A stretch of 32,273 nt of DNA from an uncultured Bacilli bacterium (GTDB lineage: Bacteria; Bacillota_I; Bacilli_A; RF39; UBA660), in assembly GCA_934087515.1 (NCBI GenBank), contig CAKOIY010000007.1:1-32273 (forward strand). The letters run 5' to 3'. This document shows, one piece after another, positions 25,460 to 32,273 of the stretch. Below the pieces are notes generated by a model. That model saw only the letters and a list, made by a program, of their open reading frames with translations, was not told the origin of the DNA and searched no databases. A program made the translations under genes and the position numbers. Position 1 is the first letter of the stretch. Every line of letters begins with the position of its first letter.

Positions 25460-26659
25460 ATGAAAAAGAAATTATTAGCATTACTAGTTTTACTAACATT
25501 CATGGTAGCAATTCCAGTCGAAGCAAAAGAAATAAACGACTTCTATGCTACATCAGATGATAATGTAAAACTACAAGACACAGTAAACGGTGATAGTGCT
25601 ATCGCTGGAAACATCATTGATATGGCTGGAAACATCGATGGTATAGGATTCATTGCAGGACAAACAATAAACATAAAAGGAAACCTAGAATATGGTTTCA
25701 TTGCAGGACAAAACATAACAATAAATGGTAACATAACAAAAAACATATATGCCGCAGGACAAACAATAACATTCACTAAAAATGCCAGTATAGGAAGAGA
25801 CATATTCCTAGCCGCAGACACCATAACATTAAACGGTAACTTAGAAAGAAACATTAACATAAGCGCAGCAAAAGTAATAATTGAAAATGGCACAACTATA
25901 AACGGTAACATCAACATAGACACATCAGAAATAATAATAAAAGATAATGTTAAAATTGAAGGAACACTAAAATATAATAACACCGCAAAAGAAACCATAT
26001 CAAAAAATGCTCAAATAGCAAAAACACAAACATACAAAACAACAGACAATAACCAAATAAACAAAACAGAAATATTACAAAGCATCCTAAATATGGTCGT
26101 AGTATTCTTATGTATAACTATACTAATACCACAAGCAATAGATAAAACAGAAAAAATCTATAATAACAAAAACACAAAATATATAAAAAATATTGGTATA
26201 GGATTCCTATTACTAATATGTATACCATTAATTAGTATTCTATTATTAGTAAGTAACATAGGAATATATCTAGGACTAATAATCGCTGGACTATATTTAA
26301 TTGCCCTTTACATATCATTTATTATTTCAGGATTCATACTAGGGAACCTATTACTAAAAAAACTAATGAACCTAAACACAAACAAATACCTATCTGGAAT
26401 AATTGGTATAATCTTACTAAAACTACTAATGTTAATTCCAGTATTTGGTACAATATTAGGTTTAATAGCACTAACTCTTGGTCTTTCTACTATATGGAGC
26501 CTTGTTCAAAAAGACGATAACAACCAAAAAACAATAGAAAAACAAGAAGAAACGCCAAAAAAAGAAACAAAACAAGAAAACATAGTAGAAGCAAAAATAG
26601 AAAACAAAAAACCTAAAATAACAAAAACAAATACTAAAAAAACAAACAAAGAAAAATAA
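25460..26659 (+). CDS. Bactofilin-like (polymer-forming) envelope protein with membrane domain
   Basis: 399 residues. A signal peptide (MKKKLLALLVLLTFMVAIPVEAK) is followed by ~150 residues of short repeats such as GNIDGIGFIAGQTINIKGN and GNITKNIYAAGQTI. Their spacing of Gly, Asn and Ile suggests a right-handed beta-helix like that of bactofilins. Residues ~205-355 have four to five membrane helices, and the tail of ~50 residues is Lys/Glu-rich and cytosolic. The fold predicts a surface-exposed beta-helix on a membrane platform, perhaps in envelope shaping. No catalytic motif is visible. Lone rightward gene with its own promoter and a bidirectional terminator. Confidence 0.75.
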   Translation: MKKKLLALLVLLTFMVAIPVEAKEINDFYATSDDNVKLQDTVNGDSAIAGNIIDMAGNIDGIGFIAGQTINIKGNLEYGFIAGQNITINGNITKNIYAAGQTITFTKNASIGRDIFLAADTITLNGNLERNINISAAKVIIENGTTINGNINIDTSEIIIKDNVKIEGTLKYNNTAKETISKNAQIAKTQTYKTTDNNQINKTEILQSILNMVVVFLCITILIPQAIDKTEKIYNNKNTKYIKNIGIGFLLLICIPLISILLLVSNIGIYLGLIIAGLYLIALYISFIISGFILGNLLLKKLMNLNTNKYLSGIIGIILLKLLMLIPVFGTILGLIALTLGLSTIWSLVQKDDNNQKTIEKQEETPKKETKQENIVEAKIENKKPKITKTNTKKTNKEK

Positions 26660-26667
26660 ACAAACTA

Positions 26668-26708
26668 AAAACAGAGTCTAAAACAAAACAAAACTCTGTT
26701 TTTTTTTT
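26668..26708. terminator. Bidirectional terminator between the bactofilin-like and PLP-lyase genes
   Basis: ACAGAGT (26671-26677) pairs with ACTCTGT (26693-26699), flanked by AAA/TTT that extend the stem, with T runs on the plus strand and AT-rich T runs on the minus strand. It ends both convergent genes. Confidence 0.85.
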
Positions 26709-27954
26709 ATTTTCTAATCTCGGTAATAGCTTTCATAACTCCCAACTTACCATATTCAAAAGTAAGTGCTCCTTGCTGATAAGCAATATAAGGCTTTCTA
26801 AAAGGACCATCACAAGAAAGTTCGATAGTAGAACCCTGAACAAAAGTACCAGCTGCCATTATAACCTTATCACCATAACCAGGCATATCATCAGGAATCG
26901 GTCTAACATAAGAATCAATAGCAGATGCCATTTGAATTCCCCCACAATACTTAACAAGTTTATCAGGATTATTAAAAATGATAGCCTCTACTATATCAGC
27001 ACGTTTCTCATTATACCTAGGCTTAACCTCAAATCCAAGTTTCTCAAGCATATAAGCCGTAAAAATAGCAGTTTTAACACTAGCATTAACAACCGAAGGA
27101 GCCATATAAAGACCCTCAAGTATTTTTACATTCATATCAAGTGTCGCACCAATATCTTTACCCTCCCCAGGAACAGCAAGCCTTTCACTAGCAAGATAAA
27201 CTAAATCCTTACGACCAGCAATATAACCACCATTCGGAACAATACCAGCACCTAAATTCTTAATAAGTGAACCAACCATAATATCAGCACCAACCTCCAA
27301 AGGAGAAAATTCCTCAACAAATTCACAATAACAATTATCAACCATTATTATAACATCACTAGAAACACTTCTAATTTCCTTAATAATATCACGAATCATA
27401 GAAATTGTAATACTTTTTCTATTAGAATAACCCTTAGAACGTTGAATTTCAATTAACTTAATCTTCTTATTTTTCAAAACACTTTTGATACCCTCAACAT
27501 CGAACTCATCATTAATTAAATCAACCTGCTCATAACCAACACCAAAAGCCTTTAAACTACTAAAATTATCCCTAATCCCAATAACCTCATGCAAAGTATC
27601 ATAAGGCTCCCCAGTAATACTAAGCATAACATCACCAGGCCTAAGCATAGCAAACAAACAAACCGTAAGAGCATGAGTCCCAGACACAAATTGCCCGCGA
27701 ACCAAAGCATCCTCTGCCCCAAACACCTCACTAAATATAGCATCAATCTTTTCCCTACCTATATCATTATAACCATAACCATTCGTACCATTAAAATCAT
27801 TAGTAGAAACATTATTATTAATAAAAGCATTAAGAACCTTTCTCGTATTCAAAAAACAAAGCTCATCACACTTACTATATATAGAACTAAGTTCTAAATC
27901 AGCACATCTACCCATTTCAAGAACATCATCACTAATAACTATATCATTTCTCAT
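26707..27954 (-). CDS. PF06838-type PLP-dependent lyase (methionine gamma-lyase / aluminium resistance family)
   Basis: 415 residues of the fold type I PLP family often labelled aluminium resistance or methionine gamma-lyase-like (YnbB). Landmarks: NGTNGYGYNDIGR (residues ~55-67), the VRGQFVSGTHA cofactor-binding segment, VDNCYCEF with Asp206, and Lys232 in GSLIKNLGAGIVPNGGY as the likely PLP lysine. The true substrate is uncertain for this subfamily. The ATG overlaps the stop of the SDR gene as ATGA, so the two are coupled. Confidence 0.88.
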   Translation of the reverse strand: MRNDIVISDDVLEMGRCADLELSSIYSKCDELCFLNTRKVLNAFINNNVSTNDFNGTNGYGYNDIGREKIDAIFSEVFGAEDALVRGQFVSGTHALTVCLFAMLRPGDVMLSITGEPYDTLHEVIGIRDNFSSLKAFGVGYEQVDLINDEFDVEGIKSVLKNKKIKLIEIQRSKGYSNRKSITISMIRDIIKEIRSVSSDVIIMVDNCYCEFVEEFSPLEVGADIMVGSLIKNLGAGIVPNGGYIAGRKDLVYLASERLAVPGEGKDIGATLDMNVKILEGLYMAPSVVNASVKTAIFTAYMLEKLGFEVKPRYNEKRADIVEAIIFNNPDKLVKYCGGIQMASAIDSYVRPIPDDMPGYGDKVIMAAGTFVQGSTIELSCDGPFRKPYIAYQQGALTFEYGKLGVMKAITEIRK

Positions 27955-28694
27955 AAACTACCTCCATTTACACATATAACAGAATCATTAACATAACTAG
28001 CATAATCACTAGCCAAAAACACAACAACATTAGAAATCTCAGAAACAGTACAAAATCTACCAAGCATAATACTAGAATTAATATTATTAATTTGAGACTC
28101 ATCAAGCATAAAATTCATATCCGTATCAACCCAACCAGGACACACACAATTAACATTAATATAAGGAGCATAAAATTTAGCCATATTATGAGTAAGCGAA
28201 ATAACCCCCGCCTTAGAAGCATCATATTCCGCACTTTCAGGATAACCATTCATAAGACCATTATCACTACCAATATTTATAACCTTACCACTCTTCCTTA
28301 AAAGCATATCAGAACAAACATACTTACTAACCAAATAAGTACCAATCAAATTAACCCCTAAAACTCTCACAAAAGAATCATAACTTTTCTCATCATATAA
28401 AGTATCATTACATATACCAGCATTATTAACAAGAATATCAATCTTACCAAATTTATCTAAAACACTAGACACCATTTTCTTAACAGATTCCTCATTAGAA
28501 ACATCACAACAAACACTCATAACAGAAACCCCAAATAAAGAAACAATCTCCTTCTCAAGTAACTTAGCATCATCATCACTAGTGTTATAATTAATAATAA
28601 CACTAGCACCCCTCTTAGCAAAATCATAAACTATTTGCTTACCAATTCCCCTACTAGAACCAGTAACCAAAACAACCTTATCTTTAAAATTCAT
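27951..28694 (-). CDS. Short-chain dehydrogenase/reductase (FabG-like) in an operon with the PLP-lyase
   Basis: 247 residues. TGSSRGIG is at 11-18, NNAG at 90-93, and the catalytic set Ser143-Tyr157-Lys161 is present. The C terminus VICVNGGSL is typical. It resembles 3-oxoacyl-ACP reductases but has no fatty-acid genes around it. Its TGA stop overlaps the start of the PLP-lyase gene, suggesting a shared pathway, perhaps making or using the lyase's substrate; that is inference. Promoter at 28720-28748. Confidence 0.9.
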   Translation of the reverse strand: MNFKDKVVLVTGSSRGIGKQIVYDFAKRGASVIINYNTSDDDAKLLEKEIVSLFGVSVMSVCCDVSNEESVKKMVSSVLDKFGKIDILVNNAGICNDTLYDEKSYDSFVRVLGVNLIGTYLVSKYVCSDMLLRKSGKVINIGSDNGLMNGYPESAEYDASKAGVISLTHNMAKFYAPYINVNCVCPGWVDTDMNFMLDESQINNINSSIMLGRFCTVSEISNVVVFLASDYASYVNDSVICVNGGSL

Positions 28695-28719
28695 AATATC
28701 ATCCCTTTTTCAAAAATAA

Positions 28720-28748
28720 ATTATATATTAAAAGAAACAAAAACACAA
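28720..28748 (-). promoter_or_regulatory. Promoter of the SDR-PLP-lyase operon
   Basis: On the minus strand TTGTGT (28748-28743), 17 bases, TATAAT (28725-28720). Expected start near 28713, leader about 19 bases. The inverted repeat at 28749-28768 abuts its -35. Confidence 0.65.
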
Positions 28749-28768
28749 GTTTACAAAAAAGTGTAAAC
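28749..28768. promoter_or_regulatory. Inverted repeat, candidate operator between divergent promoters
   Basis: GTTTACA, 6 bases (AAAAAG), TGTAAAC: a perfect 7-bp dyad. It lies next to the -35 of the SDR operon and about 25 bases upstream of the likely mscS -35 (TTGTCT at 28794). It could bind an activator or repressor. No regulator gene is adjacent. Confidence 0.45.
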
Positions 28769-28793
28769 AACAAGACAACCTAATCAATAATAC

Positions 28794-28822
28794 TTGTCTA
28801 AAAAACATAAAATATATAAAAT
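28794..28822 (+). promoter_or_regulatory. Possible promoter of the MscS-type channel gene
   Basis: TTGTCT, 17 bases, TAAAAT, with GGAGG 12 bases before the ATG. Leader about 27 bases. An overlapping TGATAAT at 28824-28830 could be used instead. Confidence 0.45.
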
Positions 28823-28855
28823 ATGATAATATAAAAATGAAAAAGGAGGAATAAT

Positions 28856-29791
28856 ATGAACTTTTTAGAAGAATTCAGTAAAACTCTATCTGACATATCT
28901 GGAATAAGTCAAACACCAATACTACTCATAACATATAGTATAATATCAATAATAATTGTAGAACTAATAAGTAAAGGAATAATATTCCTAAACACTCAGT
29001 TAATAGAAAACGAAAGAAATCTATACATCTTTAACAAAAAAGTAAAAATAGTAAAACTTATCCTAATAACAATAATCTTACTATTTATTTGGGAAAAACA
29101 AATAAAAGATATCATAACCCTAGTAAGTTTCATAAGTGCAGCAACAGCCCTAGCCCTAAGAGATGTAATTCTAAACTTCTTCGCTGGAATATTTATATCA
29201 ATTAAAAAACCATTCAAAATAGAAGACAGAATAGAAATAAGAGATGTCGTTGGAAGCATAATCGGAGATGTAGTTAATATAAATACCCTAAACTTTGAAA
29301 TTCTCGAAGTAAAAGACAAAGAAGAAGGAGAACAATCAACAGGAATAATAATCCAAATACCAAATTCAAAAGTATTTACAGATCCTATAAAAAATTACAC
29401 CAAAGCCTTCAAATACGTTTGGAACGAACTAAAAGTAAAAATAAATCTAAACGCTGACCTTCCACAAAACAAAAAAGTACTATACAATATAGTAACAAAT
29501 AATGACATAGTAAAAAGAATACCAAAAAAAATGAAAGACCAACTAACAAATGTAATAGGAAACTACAGAATCTATTATAATAATCTAGAACCAATTATCT
29601 ACACAAAATTAACCGAAGATTATGTAGAATTAACTATAAGATATCTAGCACATCCTAAAAAATCAAGACACATAGAAAGCCAAATATGGAATCAAATCTA
29701 TGAAAACGCCAAAGCAGGAAACCTAGACTTATACACAACAACAGAATTAAAAGTAGATAATCAAACAAAAACAAAAAATAGTTCAAAATAA
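28856..29791 (+). CDS. MscS-family mechanosensitive channel
   Basis: 311 residues. One membrane segment near residues 20-45, a second near 60-82, then the pore helix region starting at WEKQIKDIITLVSFISAATA with the small-residue face ALALRDVILNFFAGI typical of MscS TM3. The beta domain begins with FKIEDRIEIRDVVGSI. These channels open under membrane tension to release solutes during osmotic downshock. The N terminus is short compared with E. coli MscS paralogues. Lone rightward gene, A-rich codons, good GGAGG, and a terminator that overlaps its stop. Confidence 0.9.
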   Translation: MNFLEEFSKTLSDISGISQTPILLITYSIISIIIVELISKGIIFLNTQLIENERNLYIFNKKVKIVKLILITIILLFIWEKQIKDIITLVSFISAATALALRDVILNFFAGIFISIKKPFKIEDRIEIRDVVGSIIGDVVNINTLNFEILEVKDKEEGEQSTGIIIQIPNSKVFTDPIKNYTKAFKYVWNELKVKINLNADLPQNKKVLYNIVTNNDIVKRIPKKMKDQLTNVIGNYRIYYNNLEPIIYTKLTEDYVELTIRYLAHPKKSRHIESQIWNQIYENAKAGNLDLYTTTELKVDNQTKTKNSSK

Positions 29792-29808
29792 TGAACTATT
29801 TTTTTTAT
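29777..29808 (+). terminator. Terminator overlapping the mscS stop, probably bidirectional
   Basis: AATAGTTCA, loop AAATAA, TGAACTATT then eight or more T: a 9-bp stem. The stop codon TAA lies in the loop. The T-rich flank on the other strand suits the convergent gene ending at 29808. Confidence 0.85.
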
Positions 29809-30368
29809 TAAAACTTATTTCTAAAAATTAATGTAAGAATAAAATCCAAAGCAACAACACAACAAACACAATAAGAAAGAATATATATCTTATATTTAGC
29901 AAACCTTGAAACAAACATACTTACCAAAGGTTCAACAATATAAATAAGTAAAATACCACCAATTCCAAAAGTAAGAACCGATCTAAGACAAACATAACCA
30001 TCAATATTTAAAAATAAACCAGTATAATCCCACCAAGTCTTATGAAAAATCTCCCATAAAGCATAACCCGTAAAATACTCTAAAACTCCAGTAACCAACA
30101 TAGCTAGTAAAAATATCACTAACGGATTCTTCTTAAATCTTTTAAGTAAAAACACCATTAGTACAGAACCAAATCCATAAACAGGTAAATAAGGTCCATA
30201 CAAAAAGCCCCTATTAACAATCTCATGATCAAAAATCAAACAAAATAACTCCTCATAAATATAACCAGCAACAGAACCTGCTAAAAATATTAAAACATAA
30301 AGACAAACCGTATCAAGAGTATTAAAACTATAATCTTTACTATTAATCTTATTAAACCACTTCATCAT
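29808..30368 (-). CDS. Multi-pass membrane protein, putative ABC transporter permease CmpB-like (PF06541)
   Basis: 186 residues with about five membrane helices: residues ~20-42, ~60-78, ~82-105, ~130-150 and ~160-180. Conserved-looking pieces are GSVAGYIYEELFC, NRGFLYGPYLPVYGFG and EYFTGYALWEIFHKTWWDY, which match the CmpB-like family. Family function is not established, and no ATPase gene adjoins. Start at ATG 30368 (or the next ATG) with GAGGAG upstream. Confidence 0.8.
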   Translation of the reverse strand: MMKWFNKINSKDYSFNTLDTVCLYVLIFLAGSVAGYIYEELFCLIFDHEIVNRGFLYGPYLPVYGFGSVLMVFLLKRFKKNPLVIFLLAMLVTGVLEYFTGYALWEIFHKTWWDYTGLFLNIDGYVCLRSVLTFGIGGILLIYIVEPLVSMFVSRFAKYKIYILSYCVCCVVALDFILTLIFRNKF

Positions 30369-30414
30369 ACAAATTACTCCTCTATTCTAATTTATCACAA
30401 AACCATTAATTTTT

Positions 30415-30480
30415 AAAGAAAAAAAGAGCAAAAAGCTCTCATCTATGTAAACGCGAGAACACCTCACGGGTCGCGTCTAA
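30415..30480 (-). ncRNA. Candidate small structured RNA: GC-rich hairpin plus terminator
   Basis: Within a gene-free stretch (30369-30599), 30451-30476 is about 65% G+C against a local background of about 25%. On the minus strand ACGCGA pairs with TCGCGT over a 14-base loop CCCGTGAGGTGTTC; an alternative is GTGAG-GTGTT-CTCGC. Eleven bases after the first hairpin comes a terminator, AGAGC-TTTTT-GCTCT followed by T's (30439-30415). The 5' end and promoter are uncertain, and I do not recognise the RNA family. It could be the 3' end of a longer RNA or a leftover of the adjacent decayed region. Confidence 0.4.
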
Positions 30481-30599
30481 TATATCTTATGCAAAAAACT
30501 AAATATGTTACCATTTAAACCGACCAAATAACAAGAGACAATTATTAAAATTAACTACTAGTAGTATGACAAAAACAAAGAAAAATATACAATAAACTA

Positions 30600-31022
30600 T
30601 CACAACAACTCATATTCTCTTGCAATTATTCGATTATCACTACAATATTCAATTACATATTTATTATTTTTCTTACAAATTATAATACCAACTGTCTCAT
30701 TTTATTCTACCGTTTTAATATTTTTATCAACATAATTCATATAATTTTGAATTTGACCAGTATAATAAGAATTTAACTCATTAACTTTTAATTCAACAAC
30801 AACATAACATTTATATCTTATATTATACAAAAATATATCAATATAATTATATCTATCACCAAACTTTAATTTTATACTCATTACCTATATATGTAAATCC
30901 AGAACCAAGTTCTTTCATAAAAAATGCAATATCTTCAAGAATCAATTTTTGCAATACTTTTTCTGATACAATTTCATAACCATAACAATTCTTAATTAAT
31001 ATAGGATTTTTCACAAAATCAA
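30600..31022 (-). pseudogene. Decayed YhcG-type (DUF1016) PDDEXK nuclease, C-terminal part
   Basis: The conserved part starts near 31020 with a segment like the DUF1016 region (VLQKLILEDIAFFMKELGSGF, then YIGNEY). A one-base insertion near 30860-30868 shifts the frame: KIK should continue into FGDRYNYID. The next part carries the Asp and Glu-x-Lys of the nuclease motif (YNYIDIF, VVVELKV), followed by a premature TAA at 30702-30704 where the second copy has GAA, and it ends REYELL. It is about 75% identical, by eye, to the other copy at 32011-32273. It is inactive unless corrected. Confidence 0.8.
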
Positions 31023-31221
31023 CAACAACCTCATTAACACAACTAGAATAACTAATATTTCTTCTTTTTAAAACATCAACCACTTCATTTTCCAAAGAAT
31101 TAAACTCCCCACAATTAAAAATAACTTTATCAACCTTAAAATTATTGGCAATATAAACAGCCTCTTTCGTATGATCAGCATCTTCATGTGATGATATATG
31201 GTTATGCATACGAATTTGCAA
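31023..31221 (-). pseudogene. ComEC-like metallo-hydrolase fragment fused to the nuclease pseudogene
   Basis: The first ~66 residues of the open frame ending at 30856 (ISSHEDADHTKEAVYIANNF, then KVDKVIFNCGEF and RRNISYSSC) look like a piece of the metallo-beta-lactamase domain of ComEC/Rec2 proteins, which normally read SHxDxDHxGE. The start of the gene is missing: the frame begins only at the terminator of the JAB gene. The frame then runs, from about Val66, into YhcG-type sequence, so a deletion joined two unrelated genes. The Gly after HxDxDH is replaced by Thr. Confidence 0.65.
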
Positions 31222-31244
31222 AAAAAAGAACTAATAAATAGTTC
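31220..31244 (-). terminator. Terminator of the JAB/MPN gene
   Basis: On the minus strand GAACTA, loop TTTAT, TAGTTC then eight T. It lies 16 bases after the stop codon at 31261. Confidence 0.85.
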
Positions 31245-31260
31245 ATAGGTATATTCATAA

Positions 31261-31986
31261 CTATCTAGCTCCATATTGATTATTATTTACTAAATAATCC
31301 CCATTTTGATAAGCAGGCAATTCTTCTGCAGAACCATCTGGATGTCTTAGATATACAGTTGGAAAAGTATAAAAACCTTCATATTGCGGATTGTTTTCAT
31401 ACATAATAAAATTAAAATCTCCACATGGTGGCATTAACATTGCCATAGTTTCAATTTGTCTATTTTTAAATAAAGGATGCAAATTATTAAATTGTACATA
31501 CGAAATTAAATCACCAAATGAAAAATTATCACTAACTGGCGATGTCCCATGAGTATGCCCTTTACAAATAATCTGTTTATTTCCATTATCATATTCTCCT
31601 AATGCTATATCTCTAACATATTCATTTAATGATTCATTTATACCATCAAAACTAGCACTTGTTCTTGAACTTGGTTGATATGTAGAAATAACTGTATCAA
31701 ACCATACTGTTCCATTCGGTTTTTCTTCTCCAAAAATTAAAAAAGCTACTTCTTGATTTGTTTGATGTGTAATATTTCTTATTCTTATCAATTCATTATA
31801 GGCCTCTTCAGTTATCACTATATTGTTTTTCATACTAACTTTTCCCATTTTCACTGGAGAAATTGGAGTCATTTCAGAATCACCATAATTATATCTTTCA
31901 AATAAACTTGCATAAAAATCTGCATTTTGATTTTGATCTCCTAGTAACAAATCTACCACTTTTGCTCGTGCTTCATCTCTTTCCAA
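31261..31986 (-). CDS. JAB/MPN-domain metalloprotease-like protein
   Basis: 241 residues from TTG at 31986, which has AGGTGG upstream. The central domain has the JAMM pattern: Glu79 in NQEVAFLIFGEE, His144 and His146 in KGHTHG, then Ser156 and Asp159 in NFSFGD. In the usual HxHx7Sx2D pattern there are seven residues between the second His and Ser; here there are nine. Zinc binding is plausible and activity unproven. Related bacterial JAB proteins remove ubiquitin-like or sulfur-carrier tails, or act in mobile and immune systems. The N-terminal ~50 residues are unrelated to MPN. A TATAAT six bases before its ribosome binding site lies directly after the nuclease stop. The gene sits between two copies of a YhcG-type nuclease. 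Confidence 0.6.
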   Translation of the reverse strand: MERDEARAKVVDLLLGDQNQNADFYASLFERYNYGDSEMTPISPVKMGKVSMKNNIVITEEAYNELIRIRNITHQTNQEVAFLIFGEEKPNGTVWFDTVISTYQPSSRTSASFDGINESLNEYVRDIALGEYDNGNKQIICKGHTHGTSPVSDNFSFGDLISYVQFNNLHPLFKNRQIETMAMLMPPCGDFNFIMYENNPQYEGFYTFPTVYLRHPDGSAEELPAYQNGDYLVNNNQYGAR

Positions 31987-32010
31987 TTTTAACCACCTAA
32001 TTATATTATA

Positions 32011-32273
32011 TCATACCAATTCATATTCTCTAGCAATAATTCTCTCATCCGAACAATATTTTATAACATATTCATTATCTTGTTTACAAATTATAATACC
32101 TACTGTATTATTTTCTTCAATAGTTTTAATATTTTTATCAATGTAATTCATATAAGTCATAATCTGACCCGTGTGTTCTTTCTTTAACTCAGTAACTTTT
32201 AATTCTACGACTACATAACACCTATATTTAATATTATAAAGTAATAAATCAATATAGTTGTATCTATTACCTA
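32011..32273 (-). CDS. YhcG-type (DUF1016) PDDEXK nuclease, C-terminal end (runs off the window)
   Basis: The last 86 codons of a gene that begins beyond the right edge. The sequence NRYNYIDLLLYNIKY, then CYVVVELKV and TGQIMTYMNYID, matches the C-terminal nuclease domain of YhcG/DUF1016 proteins, with Asp and Glu-x-Lys in the expected order. It has no frameshift or stop in the visible part, unlike the copy at 30600-31022. YhcG-like proteins are found in accessory regions and have been linked to restriction or recombination; the role here is not known. Ends in TGA at 32011-32013. Confidence 0.85.
   Translation of the reverse strand, partial: GNRYNYIDLLLYNIKYRCYVVVELKVTELKKEHTGQIMTYMNYIDKNIKTIEENNTVGIIICKQDNEYVIKYCSDERIIAREYELV

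Noticed and set aside
25543..25998. 151-codon open frame antisense to the bactofilin-like gene
   Set aside because: It is the mirror of a repetitive A-rich gene with a signal peptide and promoter; there is no start signal of its own.
26773..27204. 143-codon rightward open frame
   Set aside because: It is antisense to the well-conserved PLP-lyase gene, has no ribosome binding site, and its composition is that of a shadow frame.
30554..30565. 12-base palindrome ACTACTAGTAGT
   Set aside because: No partner gene, promoter or second copy is visible, and short palindromes occur by chance.

Overview
The window looks like part of the chromosome of a very AT-rich Bacillota bacterium. It is probably an uncultured gut-type member of the Bacilli related to the Mollicutes/RF39 groups. 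Reasons: GGAGG-type ribosome binding sites, an HrcA/CIRCE-controlled hrcA-grpE-dnaK-dnaJ cluster, a DnaB-type helicase loader, a DUF1540 protein, a tRNA with encoded CCA, and base composition well below 35% G+C. Taxonomy is inference. The genetic code appears standard. UGA must be a stop because hrcA ends in tandem UGA UGA in the same frame as grpE.

Layout by region (most genes read leftward). 1-2713: tRNA-Ser(GCU), then the operon paralogue 1 > paralogue 2 > folD, where the two paralogues are tail-anchored unknowns. 2786-7270: U32 peptidase/RNA hydroxylase-like gene > a gene of ten 30-residue repeats broken by one in-frame UGA > an 87-residue unknown > a short-chain dehydrogenase > terminator. 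7481-9202: acyl-CoA ligase-like enzyme with a 200-base leader holding a broken small ORF. 9605-10791: a small operon with an unknown, a shrunken cysteine desulfurase-like protein without a PLP lysine, and a DUF1540 protein. 10863-13672: lipoprotein (rightward), dnaB, and a membrane-anchored unknown. 13736-18670: an unknown, the operon ackA > nrnA > engB, a CYTH protein, and a rightward HExxH protein. 18855-25334: heat-shock operon hrcA > grpE > dnaK > pepF > dnaJ from a perfect promoter set between two CIRCE operators. 25410-30368: a bactofilin-like envelope protein, an SDR + PF06838 PLP-lyase operon, an MscS channel and a CmpB-like membrane protein. 30415-32273: a decayed region with a GC-rich hairpin, a YhcG nuclease pseudogene fused to a ComEC-like fragment, a JAB/MPN protein, and the end of a second YhcG nuclease.

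Genome style. Leftward genes have T/G-rich coding strands and the four rightward genes are A/C-rich, as expected if the leftward strand is the leading strand. Several TATAAT boxes lie only a few bases before the Shine-Dalgarno sequence, implying very short leaders. At least five terminator hairpins overlap the stop codon of the gene they end. The least conventional parts are the UGA-interrupted repeat gene, the cysteine desulfurase-like mini-operon, the tail-anchored paralogue pair and the decayed 30.4-32.3 kb segment.
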